Shown here piece after piece: positions 9,973 to 17,816 of a stretch of DNA of 64,000 nucleotides. The notes under the pieces were generated by a model. It saw nothing but the letters and a program-made list of their open reading frames with translations. It made no database searches and had not been told where the DNA came from. The DNA is from Burkholderiales bacterium (lineage in GTDB: Bacteria; Pseudomonadota; Gammaproteobacteria; Burkholderiales; Casimicrobiaceae). A program made the position numbers and the translations under genes. Location of the stretch: contig JAEUPL010000020.1 in assembly GCA_016790165.1 (NCBI GenBank), positions 62,001 to 126,000 on the forward strand, given 5' to 3'. Each line of letters begins with the position of its first letter. Within the stretch, counting starts at the first letter, position 1.

Positions 9973-10229
9973 CCTCCAGTCACCGGCGGAAAAATCGCCA
10001 CTTCGTCGCCCGCCACAATGCGCTGCTCCGGACCCGCCACTTCCTGGTTCACCGCCACGCGAAACGCCCGCCCGGCGGCCAGCTCCACGGCAAACTCACC
10101 GCCCCGCGCGCGCAAGGTCTCCAGCAGCCCAGCCACGGTCGTCTCCCCCGCTAGCGGCAGCGTTTCACGCGCCGCGCCAAAGCGCTCCCGAAGGCGGGCA
10201 AGGTACACGAGAGTGATGTGGGAGCTCAT
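9969..10229 (-). CDS. moaD: Molybdopterin synthase sulfur-carrier subunit MoaD
   Basis: An 86-residue ubiquitin-like protein ending in Gly-Gly (PPVTGG), the tail that is adenylated and thiocarboxylated. The ATG at 10229 is chosen over an upstream in-frame ATG at 10268 because it gives the normal MoaD length and start (MSSHITLVYLARLRERFG). It lies directly before moaE with overlapping stop and start codons. The palindromic intergenic element at 10312-10440 lies upstream. Confidence 0.93.
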   Translation of the reverse strand: MSSHITLVYLARLRERFGAARETLPLAGETTVAGLLETLRARGGEFAVELAAGRAFRVAVNQEVAGPEQRIVAGDEVAIFPPVTGG

Positions 10230-10311
10230 GGCGGGGATTTTAGGTGGCAGCGCAGAAGGTGCCGCCAAGTCCCGCCGGCGGCGACGCGGCGATTGTCAGA
10301 AACATCCTGCA

Positions 10312-10440
10312 ACAGCTTTTTAGTTGCAGCGACCATCCGCGCTTCGATAGCGGCCGATTGACGGCATAGTCGACTTTGGCAAGAAAGTCTTGAAAACGCC
10401 GTCTGGCAATCGATGCAAGCGAATTTTCGCTGGAAGCTGT
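10312..10440. repeat. Palindromic intergenic repeat, copy A
   Basis: A 129-bp copy of the element found five times in this window. It starts with ACAGCTTTTTAG and ends with GGAAGCTGT, which are inverted ends. Near the centre it has ATAGTCGACTTT, the counterpart of AAAGTTGACTTT in other copies. It occupies most of the 319-bp gap between moaD and the outer-membrane barrel gene, which holds no convincing ORF. This is the most diverged and longest copy. Confidence 0.65.
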
Positions 10441-10548
10441 ACAGCGGCGCGTACAACGACGGAGTGCAGTTGCCACCGCAGTGCGTGCGGCGCAGGCAGC
10501 CTGGCGAACGCGCCAAGTCACGCGCCACGGCGCGTGTCGCGTTGACCG

Positions 10549-11256
10549 CTAGAACGTCCAGCGCACCCCAAAATTCACCGCGTCGGCGTCGACGTCGGTG
10601 CGCAGGCGGTCGAGGCCGAAGCGGGTGCCGCGGGTGAGCTCGAGTTTCAGCCCGAGGCTGGGGGTGAAGTCGTAGCGCACGCCGAGCCCATAGCTGATGG
10701 CGGTGCGATCGGCAGCGGAGACGGTCGCGGCGGCCCATTCCGGCGTGCTGCGTGCGTCGCTGCGGCCGACGCCGAGTTTGCCGAACACCGAGAGCGAGTT
10801 GCGCCAGTTGAAGGCGGACACGACGTCGACGTTGACGTTCGGGCGGGTGTCGGCCCAGCGCAGGCCGTCGAAGCGCAACCCGAGGCCACCGCTGCCGCGG
10901 CCCGAACGGTACAGCGCTTCGCTGGGCTCCGTGTTAAGCGCCGCACCCAGCGCGAAGCCGTTTTCGAATTGATAGCCACCAAACGCCGTGTTGCCGGGCT
11001 CGCCGGGGCGGGCGTACTCCAAGGCCTGACCGAGCTTAAGCCCGGGAGCCGCGAAGGTCCAGGCCTTGTCCGTCAAGCCAATGCGGGCGCCGGAGAAAAA
11101 CCCGGCGTCCTGCGCGCGGACGGGAATGCTCGCGGCGAAGGCTACGGCCACAGAGATTGCAACCAGGCCCAAGCGCGCGACACCCCGCGAGCGGGCGCCA
11201 CGGCCCGCGGGCAGCGCTTCGTGCGTGTGACGTGTCGTGTGTCCTGTGTGAGCCAT
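10549..11256 (-). CDS. Outer-membrane beta-barrel protein
   Basis: A 235-residue protein. After an Arg-rich start there is a signal peptide with likely cleavage after VRAQ, then alternating polar and hydrophobic strands and a C-terminal aromatic end (VRWTF) typical of barrels inserted by BamA. The phrases SVFGKLGVGRSDA and GLGVRYDFTPSLGLKLEL resemble OmpA/OmpW-like eight-strand porin-type proteins. Another downstream ATG is possible because the first 30 residues are unusually polar for a signal peptide. It separates moaDE from mobB, but its role cannot be given. Confidence 0.8.
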   Translation of the reverse strand: MAHTGHTTRHTHEALPAGRGARSRGVARLGLVAISVAVAFAASIPVRAQDAGFFSGARIGLTDKAWTFAAPGLKLGQALEYARPGEPGNTAFGGYQFENGFALGAALNTEPSEALYRSGRGSGGLGLRFDGLRWADTRPNVNVDVVSAFNWRNSLSVFGKLGVGRSDARSTPEWAAATVSAADRTAISYGLGVRYDFTPSLGLKLELTRGTRFGLDRLRTDVDADAVNFGVRWTF

Positions 11257-11385
11257 AAAACGATAATCCGCCTTCCCACCGCCGCTGTCAACGCCCGCCG
11301 CCCGGCGGCGCCGGTTTTCGGATAAATCGCAGCGTTTTTGTTGCGTTGCACCAACGTGGTGCCGCGCCGGCCGTCCAGGGGGTGG

Positions 11386-11904
11386 TTACCGGACGGCAGT
11401 CGCCCGTTCCAGCGCGAAGGTCGCGATGGCGTTGATGTCGGAGAGTCCGAAGCGGGTGTTGCCGGGTTCCCCGAGCCCGGCAGGCAGCGGGTCGTCCGAA
11501 GCCAGCGCGATGACATTGGGGTCGGTCGGAAAGAGCAGCGGCTTGCCGATCGCTGCGCGCCAGACTTCAAGTTTGGCGATGGATTCGCGCTTGAAGCCTT
11601 CAACCACAATCAGATCGCACGGCGCAAAGCGCGCCAGCGACTCCTGCAGCCCCGGTTCGGCTTCGTCGCGCAGCTCGTGCATCAGCGCCCAGCGTTTGCC
11701 GCTGGTGACGAGCACCTCGCTCGCGCCCGCCTGACGATGGCGAAACGAGTCCTTGCCGGGCTGATCCACGTCAAACCCGTGATGCGCGTGCTTGATCAAA
11801 GACACGCGCACGCGCCGCCGAACCAATTCGGCAATCACCTGCTCAATGAGCGTGGTTTTGCCGCTGCCCGACCAGCCGGCAAAGCCAAAAACCCGATGCG
11901 TCAC
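11386..11904 (-). CDS. mobB: Molybdopterin-guanine dinucleotide biosynthesis protein MobB
   Basis: A 172-residue P-loop protein. The GTG at 11904 gives the family's normal length (E. coli MobB is 175 residues) and puts the P-loop GWSGSGKTTL at residues 10-19; an upstream in-frame start lies inside paaF. Other motifs are IKHAHHGFDVDQPGKDSFRH and the VVEGFKRE phrase that follows. MobB binds GTP and assists MobA in adding GMP to molybdopterin. It starts 13 bp after the paaF stop, so it looks like the last gene of the paa operon, an unusual place for a cofactor gene. Confidence 0.92.
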   Translation of the reverse strand: MTHRVFGFAGWSGSGKTTLIEQVIAELVRRRVRVSLIKHAHHGFDVDQPGKDSFRHRQAGASEVLVTSGKRWALMHELRDEAEPGLQESLARFAPCDLIVVEGFKRESIAKLEVWRAAIGKPLLFPTDPNVIALASDDPLPAGLGEPGNTRFGLSDINAIATFALERATAVR

Positions 11905-11917
11905 AGCCAACGCGCGG

Positions 11918-12703
11918 TCAGTGATTCTTGAAATCCGGCTTGCGCTTGCCAACAAACGCGCGCATGCCTTCCTTCTGGTCAGCCAGCGCGAAGGTGGCGT
12001 GAAATTCGCGGCGCTCGAATAGCAGGCCTTGCGTGAGCGTGGTCTCAAACGCCGCGTTGACTGACTCTTTCACTTTCATGACGACCGGCAACGAGTAGCT
12101 GGCGATCTTGCCCGCCGTGGCGAGCACGTCGTCCATGAGTTGGTCGGCGGGCACCACGCGGGCAACCAATCCGGCCGCCTCGGCCTCTTGCGCCGACATG
12201 AAGCGGCCCGTAAGGCACAGCTCCATTGCCTTGGCCTTGCCCACGGCGCGCGGCAGGCGCTGGGTGCCCCCGAGCCCCGGGATGGTGCCGATGGTGATTT
12301 CCGGTTGGCCGAATTTGGCGGTGTCCGCAGCGATGATGAAGTCGCACATCATGGCGAACTCACAGCCGCCACCCAAGGCATAGCCCGAAACCGCAGCGAT
12401 CAGCGGCTTGCGCAACGCGCGAGCCGCTTCCCAATGCTTGGTGATGTAGTTGTCGTTGTAGACCTTGGCGTAGTCCCACTCGGCCATGGCGCCGATGTCG
12501 GCGCCTGCGGCGAAGGCTTTCTCGTTGCCGGTCACCACGATCACATGCACGTCCGGGTCGGCATCCAGCGCGGCGAGCGCGACGGCCATCTCCTGAGCGA
12601 GCGCGTCGTTCAGCGCGTTCATCACCTTGGGACGATTGAAGCGAATCAGCGCCACGCGCGCGGGCGACGTGAGTTTTTCGACGAGGATCAGTGGTTCAGA
12701 CAT
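11918..12703 (-). CDS. paaF: Enoyl-CoA hydratase PaaF (2,3-dehydroadipyl-CoA hydratase)
   Basis: A 261-residue crotonase. The start at 12703 (MSEPLILVEKL) is chosen by family length. The two glutamates expected for a hydratase are present: one in GGGCEFAMMCD and one in GQPEITIGTIPGLGG. In the phenylacetate pathway PaaF hydrates 2,3-didehydroadipyl-CoA to 3-hydroxyadipyl-CoA. The start overlaps the 3' end of the tetR gene by 8 bp, so translation is probably coupled. It could also serve general short-chain enoyl-CoA hydration, but the context supports PaaF. Confidence 0.88.
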   Translation of the reverse strand: MSEPLILVEKLTSPARVALIRFNRPKVMNALNDALAQEMAVALAALDADPDVHVIVVTGNEKAFAAGADIGAMAEWDYAKVYNDNYITKHWEAARALRKPLIAAVSGYALGGGCEFAMMCDFIIAADTAKFGQPEITIGTIPGLGGTQRLPRAVGKAKAMELCLTGRFMSAQEAEAAGLVARVVPADQLMDDVLATAGKIASYSLPVVMKVKESVNAAFETTLTQGLLFERREFHATFALADQKEGMRAFVGKRKPDFKNH

Positions 12704-13340
12704 GGGTTTTGCTCTTGCGGGAGGTTGATTGCTTGGAAAGCGATTGCATGCGGGCGGCGCCACCATTGAGGCCGCCTTCGAGAATGCCGACGACGGCCTC
12801 GGCGAACTGCGGGTAGCTCAGCGTGCCCGTGGGATTCAGCCAGGTGAACGTCCAGTTCACGATACCGAACACGCTCATGGTGAGCACCTTGGCGCGGCCC
12901 TGATCGATCTGATACGTGGCAACGATCAGATCGGCCACCGCCTGCACCACGCTGCGTTCGAGCCGGATGATGGCCTCACGCTGTTCGGCCGGCAGGAATT
13001 TCACATCGCTCAGCAGCACGATATGGCGGGTGCGCGAATGCTCGTACTCGCGCACGAAGCGGCGAATCGTCTCGGCCAGCGCCTCGCGAGCCGGGAGTGC
13101 TTGCGACGCAACCTCGAGCACCAGCACCTGCAGGCGTGTCATGTAGGCGTCGAGCAGATCGTAGAGGATGGCGTCTTTCGACGGGTAGTAGTGATACAGC
13201 AGGCTTTTCGACACCCCGCATCGCTTGGCCAGTTCGGCCATGGTCGCGCTCGGATAGCCGACCTCGGCGAAGGTGTCGGCCGAAATGTTGAGGATGGTGT
13301 CGCGCTGCGACGTGTGCGCTGGAGACGGTCCGCGGGGCAT
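12696..13340 (-). CDS. TetR-family regulator of the phenylacetate genes
   Basis: A 214-residue TetR protein. The N-terminal helix-turn-helix includes ISADTFAEVGYPSATMAELA and CGVSKSLLYHYYPSKDAI, followed by an all-helical ligand domain. The start at 13340 is chosen because upstream sequence belongs to paaE. It lies between paaE and paaF in the same operon. A palindrome of the TetR type (GACCGACC/GGTCAGTC) lies in the paaA promoter, the likely target. By analogy with PaaR of betaproteobacteria it probably represses until phenylacetyl-CoA is made; this is inference. Confidence 0.88.
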   Translation of the reverse strand: MPRGPSPAHTSQRDTILNISADTFAEVGYPSATMAELAKRCGVSKSLLYHYYPSKDAILYDLLDAYMTRLQVLVLEVASQALPAREALAETIRRFVREYEHSRTRHIVLLSDVKFLPAEQREAIIRLERSVVQAVADLIVATYQIDQGRAKVLTMSVFGIVNWTFTWLNPTGTLSYPQFAEAVVGILEGGLNGGAARMQSLSKQSTSRKSKTHV

Positions 13341-13371
13341 CCGGCGATTGTATGCGGCGGCCCGCCGCGAC

Positions 13372-14448
13372 TCAGCGCGCGTCGTAGCTGAGGCGCACGC
13401 GGTCGCTGACCGGGTGGGCCTGACAGGTGAGCACAAAGCCGCGATTGACCTCGTGGGCTTCGAGCGTGTAGTTGGCATCCATGCGCACTTCGCCCTCCAG
13501 CACCTGTGCGCGGCAGGTGCAGCACACGCCGGCCTTGCAGGCGTAGGGCACGTCGATGCCAGCCGCGAGCGCCGCGTCGAGAATCGGCTCGCCGCGATAA
13601 CCCACTTGCAGCACACGCTCGATGCCATCGGCGATCACCGCGACACTCGCCCGCTCACCGTTGTCAGCAATCGCCGCAGCCCCGGCGTCGGCGCTCGTCT
13701 GACGAACGCCAAACACTTCTTTGTGTACCCGTTCGGCCGGCACGCCCGCGGCGACACACGCATCGACGCAGTCAGCGATCATCTCGCCGGGCCCACACAC
13801 GTAAACCGCATCAAATTGAGTCGGATCAAGCAACTCTCCGAACAACTCGCGCACCTTCGCCGCATCGAGCCGGCCGTTGGCGATGGGCGCTTCCTGCACT
13901 TCGCCCGAGAGCGTGTGCAACAACTGAAAACGCGTCAGGAAGCGATCGCGAAGATCTTCGAGCGCCTCCTTGAAAATGATGTCCTTGACGCGGCGATTGC
14001 CATAGACCAGCGTCACGCGCGATGCGGTTTCGCCCTCCAGCAGGGTCTTGAGAATCGCAAATGTGGGCGTGATGCCGCTCCCGGCGGCCAGCAGCAGCAC
14101 GTGGCGCGCCGCCGCCTCGACTGAAGGGGTGTAGATGAAATGGCCATCCGGAGGCAACACATCAATGACATCACCGGCCCGCAACAGCGCGTGCGCCCAC
14201 TGCGAAAACTGCCCGCCCTCGACACGCTTGATCGCCACCTGCCAGCGCCCCTCGTGCGGCGCCGAGCACAGCGAGTAGGAGCGGCGGAGCTCGCGGTCAC
14301 CCACCTCGGCGCGCAGCGTCAGATACTGCCCGGCGCGGTAGCTGAACGCGTCACGCCATTCGGCAGGAACGTCAAAACTGACCAGCAGGCAATCTGCCGT
14401 TTCCCGGCTGACATCGGCGACGGTGAGTGGATGAAAGTGTTGCGCCAT
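13372..14448 (-). CDS. paaE: Phenylacetyl-CoA epoxidase reductase PaaE
   Basis: A 358-residue iron-sulfur flavoprotein. An FAD-binding domain (RRSYSLCSAPHEG near residue 56) is followed by an NAD(P)-binding domain (LLAAGSGITPTFAI) and a C-terminal plant-type [2Fe-2S] domain with the cysteine cluster CKAGVCCTCRAQV and a later Cys in VLTCQAHP. PaaE passes electrons from NADPH to the di-iron oxygenase PaaA. The start at 14448 agrees with family alignment. It begins only 31 bp after paaC; paaD, usually found between them, is absent. Confidence 0.95.
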   Translation of the reverse strand: MAQHFHPLTVADVSRETADCLLVSFDVPAEWRDAFSYRAGQYLTLRAEVGDRELRRSYSLCSAPHEGRWQVAIKRVEGGQFSQWAHALLRAGDVIDVLPPDGHFIYTPSVEAAARHVLLLAAGSGITPTFAILKTLLEGETASRVTLVYGNRRVKDIIFKEALEDLRDRFLTRFQLLHTLSGEVQEAPIANGRLDAAKVRELFGELLDPTQFDAVYVCGPGEMIADCVDACVAAGVPAERVHKEVFGVRQTSADAGAAAIADNGERASVAVIADGIERVLQVGYRGEPILDAALAAGIDVPYACKAGVCCTCRAQVLEGEVRMDANYTLEAHEVNRGFVLTCQAHPVSDRVRLSYDAR

Positions 14449-14479
14449 GAAATTGAATCGTTGCGGTGAGATTCGCGGT

Positions 14480-15214
14480 TTACCAGCGTGCGCCGGGATG
14501 CTGGCGGGCGAGAGATTGCATCTCGCCGAGCAGCGCGTGGCGCCACTGCGCCGCCTGCGCGGCCAACTCGCCGGACAATGGCGGCGCAGCCGTCGGCAGC
14601 GGCATGGTTGCCTCGGCGAAAGCGTCTTGAACGGCGTCCCACCACGCGGACAACACCGCGTCCGGGTCGACGCCGGGAATTCGCACTGCCGACAGTTCAC
14701 CGGTCAGCGGCCACAGCGCCGCGACCGCCGCCTCCGCCCGACGGCGCGACTCGGCCGTGCCATCGCCGAAGCGCACCCACCACTGCCGCGCATGACGCCG
14801 TTGCACGCGCGCTTCTTTCGCCGCGTTGCCGGCAATGGCTGCAATGTCGTGGTCGCTGCTGTGGCCGAGCGCATCCCATACCGGCACCAGCCACGCCGCG
14901 AGCAGCAGCGAGCGCAGCACAGTGTGTGCGTAGTCGGTGTTTGGCGCGGCGGCGAGCGCGAGGTTGGCAAACTGCGCTGGCTCGCGCAGGTACGCCAGCG
15001 CGTCCTCGGTGATGGCTGGCGAGCGGCGAGCGGCAACCACTTGCAGCAGCGCGCGCGCCTGGCCGATGGCGTCGAGCGCCGTGTTGGTGAGTGCGATGTC
15101 CTCCTCGAGCGCCGGGCCGTGGCCGCACCATTCGGAGAGCCGGTGGCCGGAAATCAGGCACGTGTCGGCGAGAGTCAGGAGCGTTGATTCGGGAAGCACG
15201 GATGGGATCGCCAA
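14480..15214 (-). CDS. paaC: Phenylacetyl-CoA epoxidase structural subunit PaaC
   Basis: A 244-residue protein of the PaaA_PaaC family. The stretch HRLSEWCGHGPALEEDIAL and the later KEARVQRRHARQWWVRFGDG match PaaC. PaaC forms a heterodimer with PaaA and stabilises the catalytic subunit. The open frame starts at TTG 15214; a GTG at 15199 is an alternative, and neither has a clear ribosome site. A 92-bp gap containing a GC-rich hairpin separates it from paaB, unlike the other tight junctions in this operon. Confidence 0.92.
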   Translation of the reverse strand: MAIPSVLPESTLLTLADTCLISGHRLSEWCGHGPALEEDIALTNTALDAIGQARALLQVVAARRSPAITEDALAYLREPAQFANLALAAAPNTDYAHTVLRSLLLAAWLVPVWDALGHSSDHDIAAIAGNAAKEARVQRRHARQWWVRFGDGTAESRRRAEAAVAALWPLTGELSAVRIPGVDPDAVLSAWWDAVQDAFAEATMPLPTAAPPLSGELAAQAAQWRHALLGEMQSLARQHPGARW

Positions 15215-15275
15215 GGGTGAGATGCAGACAGCGTGGATACCGGGTCCCCGCCGCGACGTTGAATGGGTGTTCTGA

Positions 15276-15295
15276 GTCCCGGCGTTCGCCGGGAC
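15276..15295. repeat. GC-rich hairpin inside the paa operon
   Basis: A perfect 8-bp stem (GTCCCGGC / GCCGGGAC) with a GTTC loop lies in the 92-bp gap between paaB and paaC. It lacks a T run, so it is not a typical terminator. Its sequence looks like the short dispersed GTCCCGGC...GCCGGGAC repeats common in GC-rich proteobacteria. It may adjust paaC expression relative to paaAB or protect the paaAB message end; that is inference. Confidence 0.6.
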
Positions 15296-15306
15296 GGTGC
15301 GACACG

Positions 15307-15633
15307 CTACATGTGGCCCACTTCCGCGGGGATGTCGTAGAACGTCGGGTGGCGGTAAATCTTGCTCGCCATGGGGTCGAAGTTCTCGGCCTTCTGCTCC
15401 GGTGCGCTCGCGGTGATTGCGTTCGAAGGTACGACCCAGATGCTCACACCCTCTTGCCGCCGCGTGTAGACGTCACGCGCGAGCGTGATGGCGTGCGCCG
15501 CGTCGCTGGCGTGCAGGCTGCCCACGTGTTTGTGGTCGAGCCCCTGCTTGCTGCGGATGAACACTTCAAACAGCGGCCAGTCGCGGCTCGCGGGATTGGC
15601 GAGATTAGCGGGATTAGCGGGTTGGGCGCTCAT
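15307..15633 (-). CDS. paaB: Phenylacetyl-CoA epoxidase subunit PaaB
   Basis: A 108-residue protein matching Paa[20 protein letters not shown] near the start, then [23 protein letters not shown], and an end reading [15 protein letters not shown]. PaaB joins PaaAC heterodimers in the epoxidase complex. The first 18 residues hold a short Pro-Ala-Asn repeat not needed for the fold. Its start overlaps the paaA stop (ATGA), consistent with coupled translation. Confidence 0.95.
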   Translation of the reverse strand: MSAQPANPANLANPASRDWPLFEVFIRSKQGLDHKHVGSLHASDAAHAITLARDVYTRRQEGVSIWVVPSNAITASAPEQKAENFDPMASKIYRHPTFYDIPAEVGHM

Positions 15634-16640
15634 GCGGCGATCCTCGTGTCGGGTGATGTGGCGTAGCGTGCGGCGGCTTTGGCGGCGTGGGCAGCCGCGG
15701 CGTCACGCACCCAGGCGCCGTCGTCAAAGGCTTTCACGCGGTCGTGCATGCGCTCGGCATTGCACGGGCCGTCGCCATTCACCACACGCCGGAATTCGTC
15801 CCAGTTGATGCGGCCGATGTCGTAGTGACCGCGCGCAGCGTTCCACTTCAAGTCGGGGTCGGGCAACGTCAGGCCGAGAAACTCCGCCTGCGGCACCGTC
15901 ACATCCACAAATTTCTGCCGCAGATCGTCGTTGGTGATGCGCTTGATGCCCCACGCAGTTGCTTGTCCCGTGTGTGGCGAATCGGCGTCGTGCGGGCCAA
16001 ACATCATGAGGGTCGGCCACCACCAGCGATTGATCGACTCCTGCGCCATCGCCTTTTGCTCGGGCGTCCCCTGGCACAGGGTGCGCACGATGTCGAAGCC
16101 CTGCCGCTGATGGAACGACTCTTCCTTGCAAATGCGGATCATCGCCCGGGCATATGGGCCGTAGCTGCAGCGGCAGAGCGGGACCTGATTCATGATCGCT
16201 GCACCGTCGACCAGCCAGCCGATGGTGCCGATATCGGCCCAGGTCGCCGTTTCGTAGTTGAAGATACTCGAATACTTTGCCTTGCCTGAGTGCAATGCGT
16301 CGATCAACTCAGCGCGGCTGACGCCCAGTGTCTCGGCGGCGCTGTAGAGATACAACCCATGGCCGCCCTCGTCCTGCACTTTAGCGAGCAGAATTTCCTT
16401 GCGTTTGAGCGACGGCGCCCGGGTGATCCAGCCGCCCTCGGGCAGCATGCCGACGACCTCCGAGTGGGCGTGCTGCGAGATCTGCCGGATGAGGGTTTTG
16501 CGGTAGGCCTCCGGCATCGGGTCCTGCGGTTCTATTTTTTCGTCGCGCGCGATACGCTTGAGGAATTCGTCGTCTTGAGGTGTCGTGGAACGGCTCGCCG
16601 TCGCGTCGACCGGACCCACATCAATAGCTTGCGTATACAT
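15630..16640 (-). CDS. paaA: Phenylacetyl-CoA epoxidase catalytic subunit PaaA
   Basis: A 336-residue di-iron oxygenase subunit, close to the family length. Conserved phrases include [20 protein letters not shown] and [15 protein letters not shown], which contain the Glu/Asp/His ligands of the iron pair. PaaA epoxidises the ring of phenylacetyl-CoA, the key step of the aerobic hybrid pathway. The start has an AGGT ribosome site 4-5 bases upstream and a strong promoter overlapped by a TetR operator. It is the first gene of the operon paaA-B-C-E-tetR-paaF-mobB. Confidence 0.96.
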   Translation of the reverse strand: MYTQAIDVGPVDATASRSTTPQDDEFLKRIARDEKIEPQDPMPEAYRKTLIRQISQHAHSEVVGMLPEGGWITRAPSLKRKEILLAKVQDEGGHGLYLYSAAETLGVSRAELIDALHSGKAKYSSIFNYETATWADIGTIGWLVDGAAIMNQVPLCRCSYGPYARAMIRICKEESFHQRQGFDIVRTLCQGTPEQKAMAQESINRWWWPTLMMFGPHDADSPHTGQATAWGIKRITNDDLRQKFVDVTVPQAEFLGLTLPDPDLKWNAARGHYDIGRINWDEFRRVVNGDGPCNAERMHDRVKAFDDGAWVRDAAAAHAAKAAARYATSPDTRIAA

Positions 16641-16691
16641 GATTACCTCGTACGACCTTGCACCAGATCAAGAAAGTCGCTAATGTTCGGT

Positions 16692-16720
16692 ATGTTATTC
16701 CCGACCGACCGGTCAGTCAA
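16692..16720 (-). promoter_or_regulatory. paaA promoter
   Basis: On the minus strand a -35 box TTGACT is followed after exactly 17 bp by a -10 box TAACAT. Transcription would start near 16685, about 45 bp before the paaA ATG. The spacer contains the TetR-type palindrome, so bound repressor would block RNA polymerase directly. Confidence 0.65.
16703..16718. promoter_or_regulatory. TetR-type operator in the paaA-paaG control region
   Basis: An imperfect 16-bp palindrome, GACCGACCGGTCAGTC (half sites GACCGACC and GGTCAGTC, one mismatch per arm pair). GACCGACCGGTC-type palindromes are typical TetR-family targets in betaproteobacterial catabolic genes. It sits between the divergent paaA and paaG genes and overlaps the paaA -35 box. 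The regulator at 12696-13340 is the obvious candidate protein. Confidence 0.65.
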
Positions 16721-16732
16721 CACGATTCAGTC

Positions 16733-17527
16733 ATGAGCCACACGAGTTTCGAAACCATCGTCTACGACGTGCAGGACGGCGTGGCGCGGATCACGCTCAA
16801 TCGCCCGGACCGCATGAATTCCTTCACCCAGGCGATGCACGCCGAGCTGCGCGCGGCCATCGCCCGTCTGGGGTCAGATGCCGCGCGCGTGCTGGTGATC
16901 ACCGGCGCCGGGCGAGGATTCTGCGCTGGCCAGGACTTGAACGACCGCGCGGTGGCCCCCGGCCAGGCCGTCGACCTCGGCGAATCGGTGGAAAAGAACT
17001 ACGCGCCGCTGGTGAAATCGATCCGCGCGTTGCCCATTCCGGTGATCGCAGCGGTCAACGGCGTCGCGGCCGGCGCCGGCTGCAATTTCGCGCTGGCCTG
17101 CGATCTGGTCATCGCTGCCGAGAGTGCGAGCTTTCTGCAACCGTTCTGCAAGCTGGGCCTGATTCCAGACACCGGCGGGTCTTACTTTCTGCCACGGCTG
17201 GTCGGCACGCAGCGCGCGATGGGCCTGGCCCTGCTGGGCGACAAAATATCCGCGACACGGGCGGCCGAACTGGGCCTGATTTGGGCCGCCATTCCCGATG
17301 CGGATTTTCCCGGACACATTGCCGCCCTCGCCGCGCAGCTCGCCGCCGGGCCGACGCTCGGCTACGCGCGGACCAAGCAGGCCATCTACCAAAGCCCGAA
17401 CAACACGTTCGACGCCCAGCTGGAACTCGAAGGCCGCTTCATGCGTGAGTGCGGGTTCTCCGAGGACTACCGCGAAGGCGTCGCGGCGTTCAAGGAAAAG
17501 CGCGCGCCACAGTTCAAGGGCAAATAA
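16733..17527 (+). CDS. paaG: 1,2-epoxyphenylacetyl-CoA isomerase PaaG
   Basis: A 264-residue crotonase. The start at 16733 (MSHTSFETIVYDVQ) is chosen by family alignment. The oxyanion-hole phrase GAGCNFALACDLVIA and the acidic residue in KLGLIPDTGGSYFLPRL match PaaG, which converts the ring epoxide to the oxepin form and also moves double bonds later in the pathway. It is transcribed away from paaA from a shared 92-bp region. A palindromic repeat copy lies between it and paaH. Confidence 0.92.
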   Translation: MSHTSFETIVYDVQDGVARITLNRPDRMNSFTQAMHAELRAAIARLGSDAARVLVITGAGRGFCAGQDLNDRAVAPGQAVDLGESVEKNYAPLVKSIRALPIPVIAAVNGVAAGAGCNFALACDLVIAAESASFLQPFCKLGLIPDTGGSYFLPRLVGTQRAMGLALLGDKISATRAAELGLIWAAIPDADFPGHIAALAAQLAAGPTLGYARTKQAIYQSPNNTFDAQLELEGRFMRECGFSEDYREGVAAFKEKRAPQFKGK

Positions 17528-17536
17528 CGCGCCGCA

Positions 17537-17654
17537 GCAGCTTTTCCGCGCCATCGACCAGCCGGCGGTCGATGCAGCGTAGTTATCGGTCGAGTTGACT
17601 TTCTTGTTTTTTAGCCTGTAACGACCGCCCGCTGGTCGTTACCACCAAAAAGCC
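17537..17654. repeat. Palindromic intergenic repeat, copy B
   Basis: A 118-bp copy, starting GCAGCTTTTCC and ending CAAAAAGCC, with GAGTTGACTTT at the centre. Each half has its own inverted repeat: ATCGACC...GGTCGAT on the left and GTAACGACC...GGTCGTTAC on the right. It lies between paaG and paaH and could fold in the transcript between the two genes. Confidence 0.7.
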
Positions 17655-17771
17655 AATTCATCGGAGAACATTCCGCATCAAATCAGTCAGGTGGGCGCCA
17701 CGTGTGCACTCGCCGGGCGTTCCCAGCGGCGGTCGGTCTGAGTTACCGCGTCGCGGGAATGACCGCTACGC

Positions 17772-17806
17772 TTCGTCATTCGTCATTCGTCATTCGTCTT
17801 TCGTCC
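17772..17806 (+). repeat. 7-bp tandem repeat upstream of paaH
   Basis: Five head-to-tail units: TTCGTCA three times, then TTCGTCT and TTCGTCC. The array ends 10 bp before the paaH ATG, where the ribosome-binding site should be, and no other Shine-Dalgarno sequence is visible. Changes in unit number could alter the leader or the initiation rate. Confidence 0.8.
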
Positions 17807-17816
17807 TAAAACCAAC

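Noticed and set aside
16658..16686. TTGCAC-17-TAATGT as the paaG promoter
   Set aside because: The -35 is fair but the -10 matches only three of six consensus bases; too weak to list as a feature.
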